Of a stretch of DNA of 64,000 nt, positions 10,474 through 22,274 are shown piece after piece. A program made the position numbers and the translations under genes. A model generated the notes under the pieces. It was not told where the DNA came from. It made no database searches and saw only the letters and a list, made by a program, of their open reading frames with translations. Source of the stretch: Siderastrea siderea. Lineage: Eukaryota > Cnidaria > Anthozoa > Scleractinia > Rhizangiidae. Position 1 is the stretch's first letter, and every line of letters starts with the position of its first letter. Where the stretch lies: positions 34,078,443-34,142,442 of the forward strand of contig OZ034970.1 in NCBI GenBank assembly GCA_964030785.1, written 5' to 3'.

Positions 10474-12548
10474 TACAGTATTGTGCAAAAGTAATGAGAA
10501 CGAATTTCGACGAATTTCGCGCTTTGTTCTCTTCGAAATATCGCCGAACTTTCGATCGATATTTCGCAGCGTTCGCGCGACACTTAGCGAAATTTCGGCG
10601 ACAATTCGCCAAGGCTAGCGAAAAATCGAATCGAAAAATCGCAAGGCTAATCGAAAAATCGCTTGTTCGAATTTTCGAAGCAGCGAAATATCGAAGAAGA
10701 TTCACGTCAAATCAAATGAAATATCCGCCAACTTTCCGACTGCAAAATAAACGCCCAATAAACGTGATCTCACACGGCAAAACGTAAACAATCATTTCAA
10801 CCGTGTCTGATACGGTAATATAACCTCAACTCACTCAGTTCAGTGTTTTATACCATTCGAGAAATAGAAACAGAAAGTCCAAAAGCTAGAATTACGGCAA
10901 ACGGCGCGAACTCTTCTTTGACAGGCAAGACAAAACAAGACTTAACGTTACAAGTTCGTTGGAACCACGTGCAGGAGGTCACGGCCGATTATCTGATGGT
11001 CTCGTGGATGAACTCGCCAAGATCTTTGCATCTTTACCACTTTAGTTTCCCAGGAAAAAAGGAATACTCCGAGAAATAGTAAAGAAATATATTTTAGCAA
11101 CACCATTGCCTTTCAACACATCTCAGAAAGCAATTTGCTGTCTTGACGGCTTTGAGAACTATTCATAGCGTTACAGAATGTCATACATGCAAATCGTGCT
11201 TAATTTGCATACGGTGTATTTGTGTCTCGGATTACCTTTTAGCTCACAGAGTTTTCTTTGGATTATTTTTGGTTTCCTGCAAAGATTAATGTGATATAGA
11301 GTTCAGCGTAGTAAATGGAAATATTTTGCAAACATTTCGTTGCTTTCTATTCAAACTCTTCGGATATTTATATCTTCCTCACCTGAGTGACCCTGCTTTA
11401 AATACATGTGCGAAGAAAAAAATGCGAATTCATTTGCAATGAAGTACCGAGAAATGCTCGGGGCATAGTGGTAATCTCTATCACAAATCAGACCTTTAAA
11501 TGTAGAGTATTTCCTGTCTCAATCATCTTTATAGGCTTTTTAAAACCGGAGGTATGACTTTTCATGAATTTGCTGTGACGCTTGCAAAACAAAAACGCTA
11601 CTCACGCGCTCATCAGTGGCTCATGTTTACTAAAAAAAATAACATTCGCTCGCAATACGGTGCTGAGAAATACTCGACGCATCGTGTAAGCCTTATTACA
11701 AATTGTGCCTCTAAATGTGGAGTGTTAACCCGTTTCAGTCATCTTTATAGGCCTTTTAAAACTGGAGTTATGACTTTATAAATTTGCCATGACGCCTGCA
11801 GAACAAAAGCGCTACTCACGCGCTCATCAGCGGCTAATGTTTACTTTAAAAAACACCATTCGCTCGCAATACGGTGCTGAGAAATACTCGATGCATCGTG
11901 TAATCCTTATTTAAAATTTTTCCTCTAAATGTGGCGTTTTCCCGTTTCAATCATCGTTATAGGCCTTTTAAAACGGGAGTTATGACTTTTTATAAATTTG
12001 GCGTGATGCTCGCAAAGCTAATGTTTACTAAAAATATAATCTCACTCGCGATACACTGCCAAGAAATACTGGGCACATGGTAGTAATCTTTATTACAAAT
12101 TGGGCCTTCATAAACAGAGTATTTTCCCGTTTAAAACATCTTTAGGGCAGCATAACAACTGTAACTGTCCGCAAACAAGCGGATTGCATTTCAGTAATGA
12201 GTAACGCAGCAGTCACAATCTTCGAGTCTAAAGCACTCTTTGATATTTCGAAGCAGTCCTCGAATTTTTTTAACACTTTTCGAAACAGTCTTCGAAATTT
12301 CGAAGCCCTCTTCGAATTAAGTTGCGAAAATTCGATACTATCGGCGAAATGGCGTTCGAAATTTCGCATGACTTTTCGCGGATTAGCGCGATTTTTCGCA
12401 AACGGCAAAACAATAGCAGTTTCGAAAAAGCAACGAAACTTCGAAGAAAATTCGTTTGGTTCGAAATATCGCTCATTTTCGAAGGTTTTCGAAACTTTTC
12501 GTCGAAATTCATTGAAATTCGTTCTCATTACTTTTGCACAATACTGTA
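10474..12548. mobile_element. 2.07-kb DNA-transposon-like element with 35-bp terminal inverted repeats
   Basis: The left end TACAGTATTGTGCAAAAGTA and following bases to 10508 are the exact reverse complement of 12514-12548. Each end carries TA then CAGT, the pattern of Tc1/mariner elements that duplicate a TA. Inside each end lie roughly 240-340 bp dense in TTCGAA/TTTCG words; beyond the 35 bp these are similar in composition but not alignable. The interior holds a tandem repeat of about 214 bp and no transposase. Two independent solo elements facing each other are an alternative, but the perfect terminal match favours one element. Confidence 0.65.
11500..12150. repeat. Tandem repeat, period about 214 bp, about 3.5 copies
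   Basis: The anchor CATCTTTATAGGC..TTTTAAAAC recurs near 11525, 11740 and 11955, with a truncated last copy near 12,140. Each unit then carries TATGACTTTT, GACGC.TGCA.AAC, GCTACTCACGCGCTCATCAG and CATTCGCTCGCAATACGGTG, with substitutions. The unit is not obviously coding. Confidence 0.75.
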
Positions 12549-12906
12549 TAGCAACTACACCGAACTACTTGTTGATCACAATTTTTTGCTTACAAAAAGT
12601 TAATTACAAACTTTGCTTGTCGTAGAATGTTCATTCTCTACTGTTTATCATGCGTGACTGAGAAGTCATATCAAAAACTCGGGCTTTCGTGTTTCATCAG
12701 GGTATCGAAACTCCTCGGAACAATAAAAGCACTCAACGGCCTTTTTTAGTTTCTAAGTGTTTGGATACCCAGATGAATCACTCGCCCTCGTTTATACATA
12801 GATTCAAATCAAGCTCTTTTCGTAGTCCGGTCTCAGGCCCGGAAAAAGCAGTCTGGCGGAGGCCGTACAGCACCCAACCTTGACACCTGCTGTATCGCCA
12901 AAATAT
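12549..12906. other. No recognisable feature
   Basis: Non-coding gap between the inverted-repeat element and the LINE relic; nothing supported. Confidence 0.4.
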
Positions 12907-14650
12907 TTATCCGATGAAACTAAAATTTATATTTTCATTAATAGAATACCTAGAGTAGTCTACAGAATTTTGGGGGGATTTTTCAAAATTTTTATATTTC
13001 CCACCCTTGGTCGATATTAACAGACATCCGCTCTTAATAGGGTTTTTTGTGCTTTGAAATTCTAATATATTCGAGTTACTGTGTGTCATTGTACCCAGCC
13101 ACATTGCTTTAGTCTTTTTCTTATTTAACTTTAAGCCTGAGACGGTGCCGAACCATTCAATTGTTTGGAGATGCGATTTAAGAGAGTCCGTGTTGTTAGT
13201 TATTATAGTTGTGTCGTCTGCAAATTGTGAAATTTTTACTTCTTGATTGTTTGGTAAATATCCGGGGGGGGGTACTCCCATATATAACCTATATAGGTAT
13301 GTGCCGCTGTGAAGGATACGGTTTTCAAGCAGTTTGGTCTGGGATAGGGTATAGAAATCAGGGAGTCTTGGTCTAGGATAGGGTATCAATTACCGGGAAA
13401 CTAATGGGTGGTGTAAAAATTTAATCCAATTAACTAATTAATTCCAATTAATTGGGTTTGAAAAACTCGGAAATATAAAATATAAATGAAATCGTGACAA
13501 TATTGTTGATCGAGAGATGGTTTTCCATTAAAAGCACTGTGTAGTTATATTTCTGATGGTTAGCTCGAAAATAGCTAGTCTGGGATAGGGTAGGGATTTT
13601 TGGCATGTAGTCTGGGATAGGGTAGGGATTTTTGGCATGTAGTCTAGAATAGGGTTGCAAAAACGACATGAACGTGGTCTGGTATAGGTTAAGGGTTTCA
13701 GAGTCCCAGCGGCACACTCCCATCAAAATTTTTCCGAGTACCCCCCCCCCCCCCGGGGGTAAATATATGCCCTCGCAGTTCCTGTTTTGGCGTATCTTAA
13801 GGGCTAACAACTCGACCGCACGAATAAATAAGGAGGAGCTGAGTGGACAGCCTTGGCGAACTCCTCTTGTTATTTCGAAATAGTTTGTCATAAATCCGCC
13901 ATTTACGACCGAGCTCTGTACGCCGTTGTATAGGACAGTAAACCATTTTTTGAACTTATTTCCAAAATTAAAAACTTCTAAGGTTTTTGATATGAAGCTC
14001 CATTCCAAGGTGTCCAATGCCTTTTCAAAGTCTACGAACAAAAGTATTCCCTGGAAGTTTTTGCTATCTGAAAAGTCCATTATGTCACTGAGTAGTCTTC
14101 TATTTTGGCCTATATATCTTCCGTTGACAAACCCTGTTTAATCAGAATGAATTAGTTTAGGTAAGTGTTGCTCCATTCTCTTGGCTAATAATTTAGAAAG
14201 AATCTCTTTATTAACCTGCACAAAGTTGGAAATTACCTCATCATTTTCTGATTTAACTTCTCGAATTAGTTTTTTCTCGTAGTTGTTTTTTTCTAGATTG
14301 AAAAAGTATTTCGTTGGCTTTTCTCCTTGTTCGAACCATTTCGTCTTGGATCTAAATATAGCCTCTTTCCCTCTAGTGTCGTGTATCCTTTTTAATTTAT
14401 CCTTAGCGGCTTCGTATTTTTCCAGAGTTTCCTGATCGAAAGCATCGTTTTTGCAGATTTTTCCATCCAGTTCTTGTAGCTCTTCTTGAAGAGCTTTTTC
14501 TTCGTTTCTTAACTTAGATCTTTTCTCTTTCGAGTACTTAATCGTTTTCGCGCGTAACTCCATTTTTATCAATTCCCATAGAAGTTGTTTGTCGGTAATT
14601 TCGCGGTATTTAACTAAAATTTGCGGGTAGTAGAATTCGATGAGTTCTTT
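12907..14650 (-). pseudogene. L1/Tx1-like LINE reverse transcriptase relic, split by a short element
   Basis: Reading the minus strand from about 14,650: a basic coiled-coil-like segment (EKRSKLRNEEKALQEELQEL), FRSKTKWFEQGEKPTKYFFN, then RMEQHLPKLIHSD, an in-frame stop, TGFVNGRYIGQN, LLFVDFEKALDTLEWSF (first catalytic Asp region), RGVRQGCPLSSSLF and GIYLP. There the frame is broken by the inserted element at 13262-13757. It resumes with YLPNNQEVKISQFADDTTI, whose ADD box holds the catalytic aspartates, and VSGLKLNKKKTKAMWLG. The motif set is that of L1/Tx1-type LINE ORF2. The endonuclease end and the 3' end are missing, so this is a 5'- and 3'-truncated fossil. Confidence 0.85.
13262..13757. 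mobile_element. Short non-autonomous element with G-run ends, inserted in the LINE
   Basis: Ends are CCGGGGGGGGGTACTC and its inverse GAGTACCCCC...GG. The flanks carry GGTAAATAT on both sides (13253-13261 and 13758-13766), a 9-bp target-site duplication. Removing the insert and one flank copy rejoins the LINE frame at GIYLP/NNQEV. The interior has TATATAGGTATGTGCCGC and repeated GGGATAGGGTAGGG-type words but no coding sequence. Relatives lie at 15,022-15,476 and 35,766-36,093. Confidence 0.8.
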
Positions 14651-14784
14651 TTAATTCTCATCCTACAGTAATGTGTTGTTAAATTTAAACTCTGAGTGTT
14701 TGCTATTTTGGGTTCAGTGAAACGGATTCGAAACCATTCAATATGGTTGAATAAAAACTTCCTTGAATGGATGTGACCAAGGTG

Positions 14785-14860
14785 GCCAAACGAATTCAAC
14801 AAGTCGATTCAACATCGTTCAACGCTGGTGATTTACACTTGTTGAACACGTTTGGCAATC
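14785..14860. repeat. Inverted-repeat hairpin, MITE-like
   Basis: GCCAAACGAATTCAACAAGT near the left and ACTTGTTGAACACGTTTGGC near the right are inverted copies with two mismatches, separated by about 30 bp that repeats the TTCAAC word. It is probably the core of a palindromic non-autonomous element. Confidence 0.55.
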
Positions 14861-15021
14861 CTGTTGAAATGGCTAAAAATTCTACTTGACCGACTCGACC
14901 AGTTTATATTTCATCATTTTAATCTCGACTTCTGATTAGCAAATTCAAAAATTTGTCTCAAATTTTTGCCTGGATGTCCTCTGTTCGTGCGGTCGCCTGT
15001 AATCATACGTTGCCAAGAGTC

Positions 15022-15476
15022 CCGGGGGGCGGGGGTACTTCCTTATATACGCTATATAGGTATGTGCCGCCCAATAGGGTAGGGTTTTTGAGGTGCTCAG
15101 TCCTTAAATAGGGTATCCTTTTCGGTGTTTTTTGATATTGTGATCCTTAGATGTTCCTTAGATAGGGTCACTAAATTGCAGTATCCACCTCAACGCGCAA
15201 AACGAAAAAGATATGGTCTGCTAAAACTGTACTACATGTTATAAAGTTTAACAAAGCGATTTTAAAAGGACATTTATAGCTTGTGTTGGCGCTCCTCACC
15301 ACCTAGTTACAGAATTATGAGTTATCTTGTTTCCCTTAAATAGGGTGCCATTTCTTGGTTTTGGGCCTTTAAAAGGGTATCACTTCTCGATTTTCTACCC
15401 TTAAATAGGGTCAGGGTTTGAGAACCCTGGCGGCACACACCTATCCTAAATTGACGGGAGTACCCCCCCCCCCCCC
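15022..15476. mobile_element. Second G-run-ended short element
   Basis: It starts CCGGGGGGCGGGGGTACTTC and ends GGAGTACCCCCCCCCCCCCC. Near the left end it shares TATATAGGTATGTGCCGCC with the copy at 13,262, and near the right end CGGCACACACCTAT. The middle consists of TTAAATAGGGT-type repeats and is diverged from the first copy. I could not define a target duplication. Confidence 0.65.
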
Positions 15477-15861
15477 GATGTATTCCCTCTCTTGTGGAAT
15501 ATTAGTTTACAAGCTCGTTACGTCCAGAGATTCAAGTATTGTGCTCTCTGGAACTTTAGTCCTGTCAATGAAATTAATGGAGTCAGTTGACTGTATCAGT
15601 CTTCGAGATACGACTTCTGTTGTTTTGCTTAAATCGGTTTGTGGATTTTCGTAAGGGTATAAAATACTGGAATTCGAGGCGGGTTTGGTGTTTGACAACG
15701 CCATTTTTCAGTCATTTCGTTCATGTGGTGTTCATTGTGAAGTACTGTAATCAATTGTTCTACTTTGCGGGATGTATCTTCATGCATGGGTACTGCAAGA
15801 GGCCTCAGTGTTCGTGCATGCTTTCTAATGGAATTTGTCCCTCTTTTTTTCCCAAGAAAGT

Positions 15862-16235
15862 CTGGGATGAAGCCCGAATAAAGTTTGAATGTAAGGAAAA
15901 TGATGACAAATCATCATCCATTTTTCGGAAGGATGTGATCCGGGGATATCTGTCATCATTGAAGTTAGCGAATGGTACCCATGAATTTGGTAGGATAAAT
16001 GACGTGGCCAAAACAGTTTTTATTCTACCACATTCAAATGCCGGGGAAGAGAGAGTTGTGTCTTATAAGGAAAACAAAACAGCATTTCGGCAGCATCTCT
16101 CCAGGTGGACGGTACGTTGGCCTTTTTGCTCACTATGAAAATGGCCAACAGAAAGTCGTCTTTTGAACCACCTGCGGATTTGTTGGCCACTGCAAAGAAA
16201 GTTACTTGAAACTACAACAAAGAGCATCATCAACA
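15862..16235 (+). pseudogene. hAT-family transposase C-terminal (dimerisation) relic
   Basis: The frame reads VWDEARIKFECKENDDKSSS, then NDVAKTVFILPHSNAGEERV, the last resembling the hAT dimerisation signature in which a P-x-S-x-A-x-E-R-V block is typical. After FRQHLS a 1-bp shift moves the reading into VDGTLAFLLTMKMANRKSSF and EPPADLLATAKKVT, ending in a stop. Only the C-terminal end is seen; no BED finger or catalytic core is nearby. It could be a piece of an old transposon or of a domesticated hAT-derived gene. The frameshift argues against function. Confidence 0.6.
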
Positions 16236-16414
16236 CTGTTTTTCAGCGTTATGGCATGTTAATATGACTTCTGGATAAGTTAGAATGTTAAGAAAGAGCT
16301 GATATTAGTCCAGTTAAAAGAAAAATCTGGAATCTAAATAGTTACTTTCGAAGGGTCACATTTCCGCTCAGAATAAAGGAAAACACGTCTTAGCTACTTC
16401 AATTTTTCAAAATT

Positions 16415-16436
16415 TCTGGGGGAGCATGCCCCCAGA
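16415..16436. repeat. Perfect 8-bp stem hairpin, TCTGGGGG/CCCCCAGA
   Basis: TCTGGGGG, loop AGCATG, CCCCCAGA. It is followed by CCCCCCCT. Short G-run hairpins of this kind occur inside animal mobile elements; here it lies about 180 bp downstream of the hAT relic and may belong to the same element. Confidence 0.5.
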
Positions 16437-17254
16437 CCCCCCCTACAAAGATGACGCCGTCAAAAATCTCACTCTTTGGCAACAATTCAGCAACTTAAGA
16501 GCTCTGTGCAGATTATTTTGGGGCTTTGTAATGTGTACTTCAGCTGTGAGTTGGATAAACCCTTTCTAGATAGCTCTCTAAAGCAAGCCATGCACTGGAC
16601 TGTTCTGTAGCTCTATGCATGCACTAGGTACTGTACTGTAGGCACATTCGCGTTGCAGAATGACTAAAGTCCAGGAACAGGTCTGACTCTTTTCATCAGT
16701 AGGAAGGGGTCACCTCAATGGTTTACATCCGGTGTTAAAATTAATGTTCTGTATTATAAAAATAAGATCCAGATCGTTAACCTTTTATAATTTGATTTAT
16801 AATGAAGCCCTACTAATTCCATCCATTAGGAAATCCACAAGTTAACAATTGTACAGAGAAATTTAAGTCCAAATTCTTCACGTGTGGCAAAGGGGTGTAA
16901 ATTATGTCATGAATAATGCTACTAGCTACTCGCAATCGGTTGCTTCCTAATTTTGTTTCGTGGCTATCCGAAATAGTTAACGAGAAATTGCTTCTATAAA
17001 AACAAACCTCTTCGAAATTGAATCGACAAACTGACGCACTGCACGCATCACAAAGTTTTTTTGTTAGTATAACAATGGAATGACTGTTGTGTAAAGAATT
17101 GATAGCTCGCCTTCAACGACGTTTTATTCCAAATCCTTCTTCGTGAATGTAATTATTCCATTGTTCCATTGTTTCAAAAACTTGCTTTTTAACGCCTTTC
17201 ATACCGCAGAGCTCAGCCCTGTGGTGAGGATACGTGTACGGAAATACCAGACCT

Positions 17255-17295
17255 CCTGCCGATATTTTGCCATTCAATGGCAAAACATCGGCAGG
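17255..17295. repeat. 41-bp near-perfect palindrome
   Basis: CCTGCCGATATTTTGCCATT, one central base, then its reverse complement with a single mismatch (19 of 20 paired). Both arms sit in non-coding sequence. Confidence 0.75.
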
Positions 17296-18389
17296 GGTTC
17301 AGGATTTCAGAGTTGCATGAATCTTGTCGTGCAGACCAAAAAAAATTCATGCAGAACGTTGGAGGGAGAAAAAATTATCTTGGAAGCACATACCCCAAGA
17401 AAAAAAATTCATGGGAATTAACGGGTTTAAAAACAAAATTCCTGCCTATACCAAATCACCCAACCCCCCCCCCCCCAGAAGTTAAATGGTTGGCTCCTTC
17501 ATTACTTTAGCAAAGAATTGACCTTAACTGATTGCAAAATCATTGTGGCGTAGCCGCCTTATTAACACCTTTGGTGAACATCAGGGCTCAAGTTAAAAAA
17601 AGAACGCAAATGCGTTGTGAATAGGTTCTCCTTGAGCTCAATATCAATTTATTTTTTCCTTATTTAACGCTATATGTATAACACATCGCGGTGCTTGCAT
17701 TTGCCGTACCCAGTGACAAAGGTCTATATACCAATTTATTTCACACATTACAGAAAATCAGTAAATCTTTATTAGTCAGTTGAATTCACTACTCGTAAAC
17801 TGATTCCTTTACAGTGCACATCAGATCAATTTGTGAACATTTCTAAAGATTGTGGACCATTTTCTCGCCCCTGTACATGAGCCTTGCTCGGAAAGCAACA
17901 CTGTTATTAAGTCTTTGGACTCGTGAAGGCGATGTTTGAATTCATGTCCTCCCCGGCTTGATAACAGCATTTTTTTTCCGTGTCACTTACCGCTTTTTGA
18001 CTTACCTTACAGAATTTCACTTTTATGCGTACGGGCACCTTTGGCCTTGGGGGAAAGGGGGGGTGTCCTTGTTGCCATAATAAATTACACAATTCCCGAA
18101 TTCCCGAGTGTTGAATTCGGGGTCAAACGCACTCACATTGCGTGGAAAACAAAAAAGTTTACAATTATCACGTCTATTGAAACAGTTATAATTCTAAAAG
18201 TAGTTATTCAGAAAACTTGAACTTACATTTACATATACACCCTCTGGATTTCCCGTTAGGGTTCACCAGAAATCACTTAGACACCCCAATGCAGTTTGAT
18301 GGGTTCACAAAGACATTCAACTTGACGAACTCGTTCGTGGGTTAAATGAAATCCAACCTACTCACACGGGGACTCACCACAAATGTAAT

Positions 18390-18830
18390 TCCAAGAAACA
18401 CAGAAGAGAGCTCCTCCTCTTTTTTGGGATTCACACAGATATCCCTGAAATCACAGAAAAACAAATTGGAGCTATCCACGTTGTTTCCTTTTGTTCATTA
18501 GGGATTCACAAAGATATCCCTGGGCCAAAACACAAACCCGAGCCCCTCTCCTTGCGATTGACACAGATATCAACGCTGGGCTCACAATGACTGACCCGAA
18601 CTCCTCTCCTTGGTATTCACACAGATATCCCTGCGTTCACAAGAAAAACAAATCCGTGCTCTTCTCGTTCCTTTTTTTTCTTTTTTCATCTGCATTCACA
18701 AAGAGATCCCTCGGCTCACACAGAAACCCGAGCTTTTCACCTTGAGACTCACACAGACATACCAGGACTCGCAAAACACTGGCGCCCCTCCCCTTGGTAC
18801 CAACACAAAACTAATGGGTTCTTTCTCCTG
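18390..18830. repeat. Degenerate tandem repeat, unit about 65-80 bp
   Basis: Words such as GATTCACACAGATATCCCTG, GGGCTCACA, AACCCGAGC and CTCCTCTCCTTGG recur in the same order about six times with many changes (for example near 18,430, 18,505, 18,560, 18,615, 18,695 and 18,750). No coding sign. Confidence 0.7.
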
Positions 18831-19693
18831 AAACCACTTGGCTCACAGAAACCGGAACACCCTTTCAACAAATGAAACATTGAAAATTACATGTCCCAAG
18901 TAAAAAAAAAAAGAACGAAAAAAAGAGAAAAATCCCCCCTGATACGAAACTTACACTTAAAAAATAGGACAACAGCGAGTCGCAAAAAATGAAATTTAAA
19001 CGAAGAAAACATGGACACATAAAACAAGAATCAAACTAGGTCTAGAAGTAAACACGTCGACTGAACACACACGAACAATCACAAGCTTTTGCTCACAAAG
19101 GTAAAAAAATTTAAAATTTAAAAGTAGACGCAATAGGCATGCCTTTTCGTAATTACATTAAATTTTATTTTACATTGTTTTGAGTTTTGAGTTTACATTA
19201 CTTTTGCAATCTTAATCTTCTTCTCCCTTCTTCCTTGTATATTGTACCTCTCCTTCTTTTTTTCCATCCCTCTTCTTTACCCTTCTTCCTCGTTCTCTAC
19301 TGGTACTCTGCAGTGTACAAAATAAGTTTTTACAAGTCTTTTTAGAACACACAACTGAATCAACTTCGGCCTATTTCACACAAGAGAATCTTTTAAAAGG
19401 CTGAGGTATTTTGTTTTTGACCTTGTTCAGGTACATTTTATATCACATAGTCACCCCACCCACACTACCCCTCAGTAATTAAATTATTGTTGGCCCCTTT
19501 ACAGCTTTAAGCAGTTGCTGACATTGCTACACACTGCAAAGATTATTCCACTCATTTCATATTTATCCACTGTTCGCAAAACTGACAATAAAGAAAAAAA
19601 TGCCTTTATTTCCAAATTGAACTCAGGAACTTTGAGTGTTACAATTCAGGGGTCATCTTACTCATGATTTCAGATAATCCTCGCTCTAACGTC

Positions 19694-19750
19694 ATCATCA
19701 TGACCATGATCATCATCATCATCATCATCATCATCGTCATTGTCATCGTC
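19694..19750. repeat. ATC/ATG trinucleotide microsatellite
   Basis: A run of CATCATCAT units with scattered GTC and GAC interruptions. Confidence 0.85.
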
Positions 19751-22069
19751 AAGCATTCTGTCCCAGCTTAGCTTTTTATGTCACCCGATCTAACATTCGG
19801 TGTTTTAACTAACCAGTTGCACTTTACTTAGTTAGAAAAACAAATCTCACCTAGCTCTTACAACATTCTCTCCCTCCTCCCCCCCGGTTTCTTGCACCGG
19901 CAAGGGCAATGGTGGAAATAACAGCTCAACAACAACAACAATGACCGCAACAATGAAAAAGAACATCTGTAAGAGGAAATATTATTTATTACAAACAACA
20001 TCTCAACCTGTTTATAACTTACACTGCAATTCTCCTCCCCCATCCCCCCCCCTCTCCGTAGAAGTTTTGATATGTTTCTTGCCTTAAGTGCAGGCTCAAA
20101 ATCTCCGATTATCATTATTAAACAAAGTCACGGAATTTCATTCCTTTTCAGTCATACCTAAAGCTTTGGCTACTTGTTGACATTGCAATGTAAATGCCCT
20201 TCCAGTTTACTGAAATGTATCGAGTAAATTTTTACACTTCGGGTCAACAACTTACAATCGAATGAATAACGTATTGTTTCAACACATTTATTGGTAGTGC
20301 ATGAACCAAGAACTTGTAGCTCTTCATATTTCGTACAAATCAAGCTTAACCCGCAACTCTTCGTTGCCGAACAAAACGAAATGTAGAAATTTTCCCACGG
20401 CTGTTCAGTTCAAGTCAGTTTGATTTCCTTCAGTTTTGCTATGCTGTTGTACCTATGATTTGAAAAAGTGAAGGCGTTTTTCTACAGCCCACAACTAGTG
20501 GTCTTTACAATTGAAACCTGCTAAAGCTGCTTTAGAATTTTATCAGCTTACCTTTACGCTTCCCGCTCTCCGAAGATCTGTTCAAAAAATGCAGCGTTTC
20601 GGGAATTTAACCTTTTCTGCTGCACGCACGCACAGGTAATTACGTCATTGGGAAACGACCTTGTTCTGTCAAGAAAACTTCTGATTAAGCGAATATTTTG
20701 ACACTGCGGTAGGTAAATTTGTGGTAAAAATAGCTATGAAACTCCAAATTTTCGACCTCTTGTAGCCGAAATCACTTTCTAATCAGAAGTTGACGAGTTT
20801 CACCAACTTATACTTGCGCACAGGTCCTTATCATAGAGACACACCCGACCCTGGGGTGCATTTTCGTTAAGACTGAAGGACATAGTTATATTTGGTCAGT
20901 TATCATTACGCCGTTAAATACACGCTGACAGCTGCATATTGCTAGATTAAATACGGATCACATATGTTGTAACTGATCTCAAATGGCGAGTTTCAGGACA
21001 GCTGAGAAGCCCCAAAACACTTGGGAAGGGAAAGGGGCCTAGAACAAAATTGGCGTATGTTGTGACCGTTCTCTTTTGCTTGGGCAAATAATATACTTCT
21101 GCTGTTCATGTGTCTTGGCTCTTTGCGTAAAATTGGAGGTTTACGGGTAATTGAGTTGTCAATCAGTCATGTTGAAAGAGCTGCCTTTTTCCCGCGAAGT
21201 TGGAGATGGATTATTGAGATAAAGAAAGCCGAGAAAGGAATTCAGGCACAGATATATTGGGGATGCTTCTAGTTTAAGGAAACCTTTTTTTTTTCGGGGG
21301 AAAGAGCAGTGTTGACTGGTAGAATGGGACTTCCCGCCTTTGGCCTGGACGGTAGAGATATAAAATGATTTCAATGACTGCACGCAAATTCCATTGCGTT
21401 TTCAAGCTATCAAACAAAGGCATCACTGCGTTAAGAGGTGAGATCTGATACTTCGTTGTTTGGTAGTTTGCTTAAAGGGACTATGCCACCAGTTCTTGTC
21501 ACTACTGCATCCGAAACAGAGCATAACAAACCGTCCTTTATGTGGAAGGACAACGAAGTGCATGAGTAAACATACTTTCTTCTACTCCTAGTAAGTTTTA
21601 AACACAAAACAGTTGGAAATTATCGTACCAATTAGCCATTTCCAAGCATGATAAGAATGATGTCATGACAACAACGGATTCAGATGAGAGGCCTCGGCAA
21701 ATCGCTCCCTGCATCTTTATTTCTCTTAATCAAAACTGTAACCAATAGGGCAAAGGCAGAGGCATTTTTATTTCAAGAAAAAACACGTGTAAGAGAGATC
21801 CCATCCCCCTCCCCCGCCACCATCTCCTTCTACTCTAGCGAAACACGTTACCTGATGGTCTGAATCCATAACTGAATTGGGTAGGGAAAAACAAAGGGTA
21901 GCGTTAAGTCAAGAAGAACTCTAGTTGGCACCAATTGTAACTTACTATTTGTTAGTGTGCAAAATTTATAACTATCAATGTAAACCGATAGAGAAAGAAT
22001 AAGGAAAACTCAATTTTATTGGAATCAACAAGTTCTTTGAAGTTGATTTTGCAATAAAAGTTAGCGCAA

Positions 22070-22130
22070 GTAACGAACGACGTTTCGACCATTCAACGGT
22101 CATTTTCAAGTTTGGTGTTAGAATAAAATT
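22070..22130 (-). repeat. Penelope-like terminal fragment with eroded hammerhead-like core
   Basis: On the minus strand, TTGAAAATGACC-GTTGAAT-GGTCGAAACGTCG keeps the stem II (ACC/GGT) and the GAAACGTCG half of the motif found at 9,703-9,711. The CTGATGA box is replaced by TTGAAAATGA, so a working ribozyme is unlikely. It probably marks a second old Penelope-type insertion. Confidence 0.35.
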
Positions 22131-22274
22131 ACATGTGTAAATATAGTAAAAGCGCTAAAAATATGTACATACAAACAATAGACAATAATAATAAAAGGCT
22201 AAAAGTGGCTAAAAAGTAACTTTGTGCAAATGGCATGCAAATTTTATTGGTATTGGTATATTGGGGTTTTACAG

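Larger units (their letters stand above)
16236..18389. other. Non-coding stretch with two hairpins
   Basis: No gene is supported. It includes the hairpins at 16,415-16,436 and 17,255-17,295 and a C-run at about 17,464-17,476 that may be another eroded G-run element end. Confidence 0.5.
18831..22274. other. Long non-coding stretch
   Basis: AT-rich and pyrimidine-rich sequence without a convincing exon. It contains an ATC microsatellite at 19,694-19,750, C-runs near 20,040, and a Penelope-like 3' fragment around 22,000-22,130. It could hold 5' exons or the promoter of the PHD-finger gene downstream, but I cannot point to them. Confidence 0.5.

Noticed and set aside
10386..12625. Overlapping Arg/Phe/Ser-rich open frames on both strands at 10.4-10.8 and 12.1-12.6 kb
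   Set aside because: They arise from dense TTCGAA words that lack stop codons in several frames; the sequence is a transposon subterminal region.
13560..13700. GGGATAGGGTAGGG words considered as interstitial telomere repeat
   Set aside because: The words are irregular, spaced by non-telomeric sequence and confined to a bounded short element with a target duplication.
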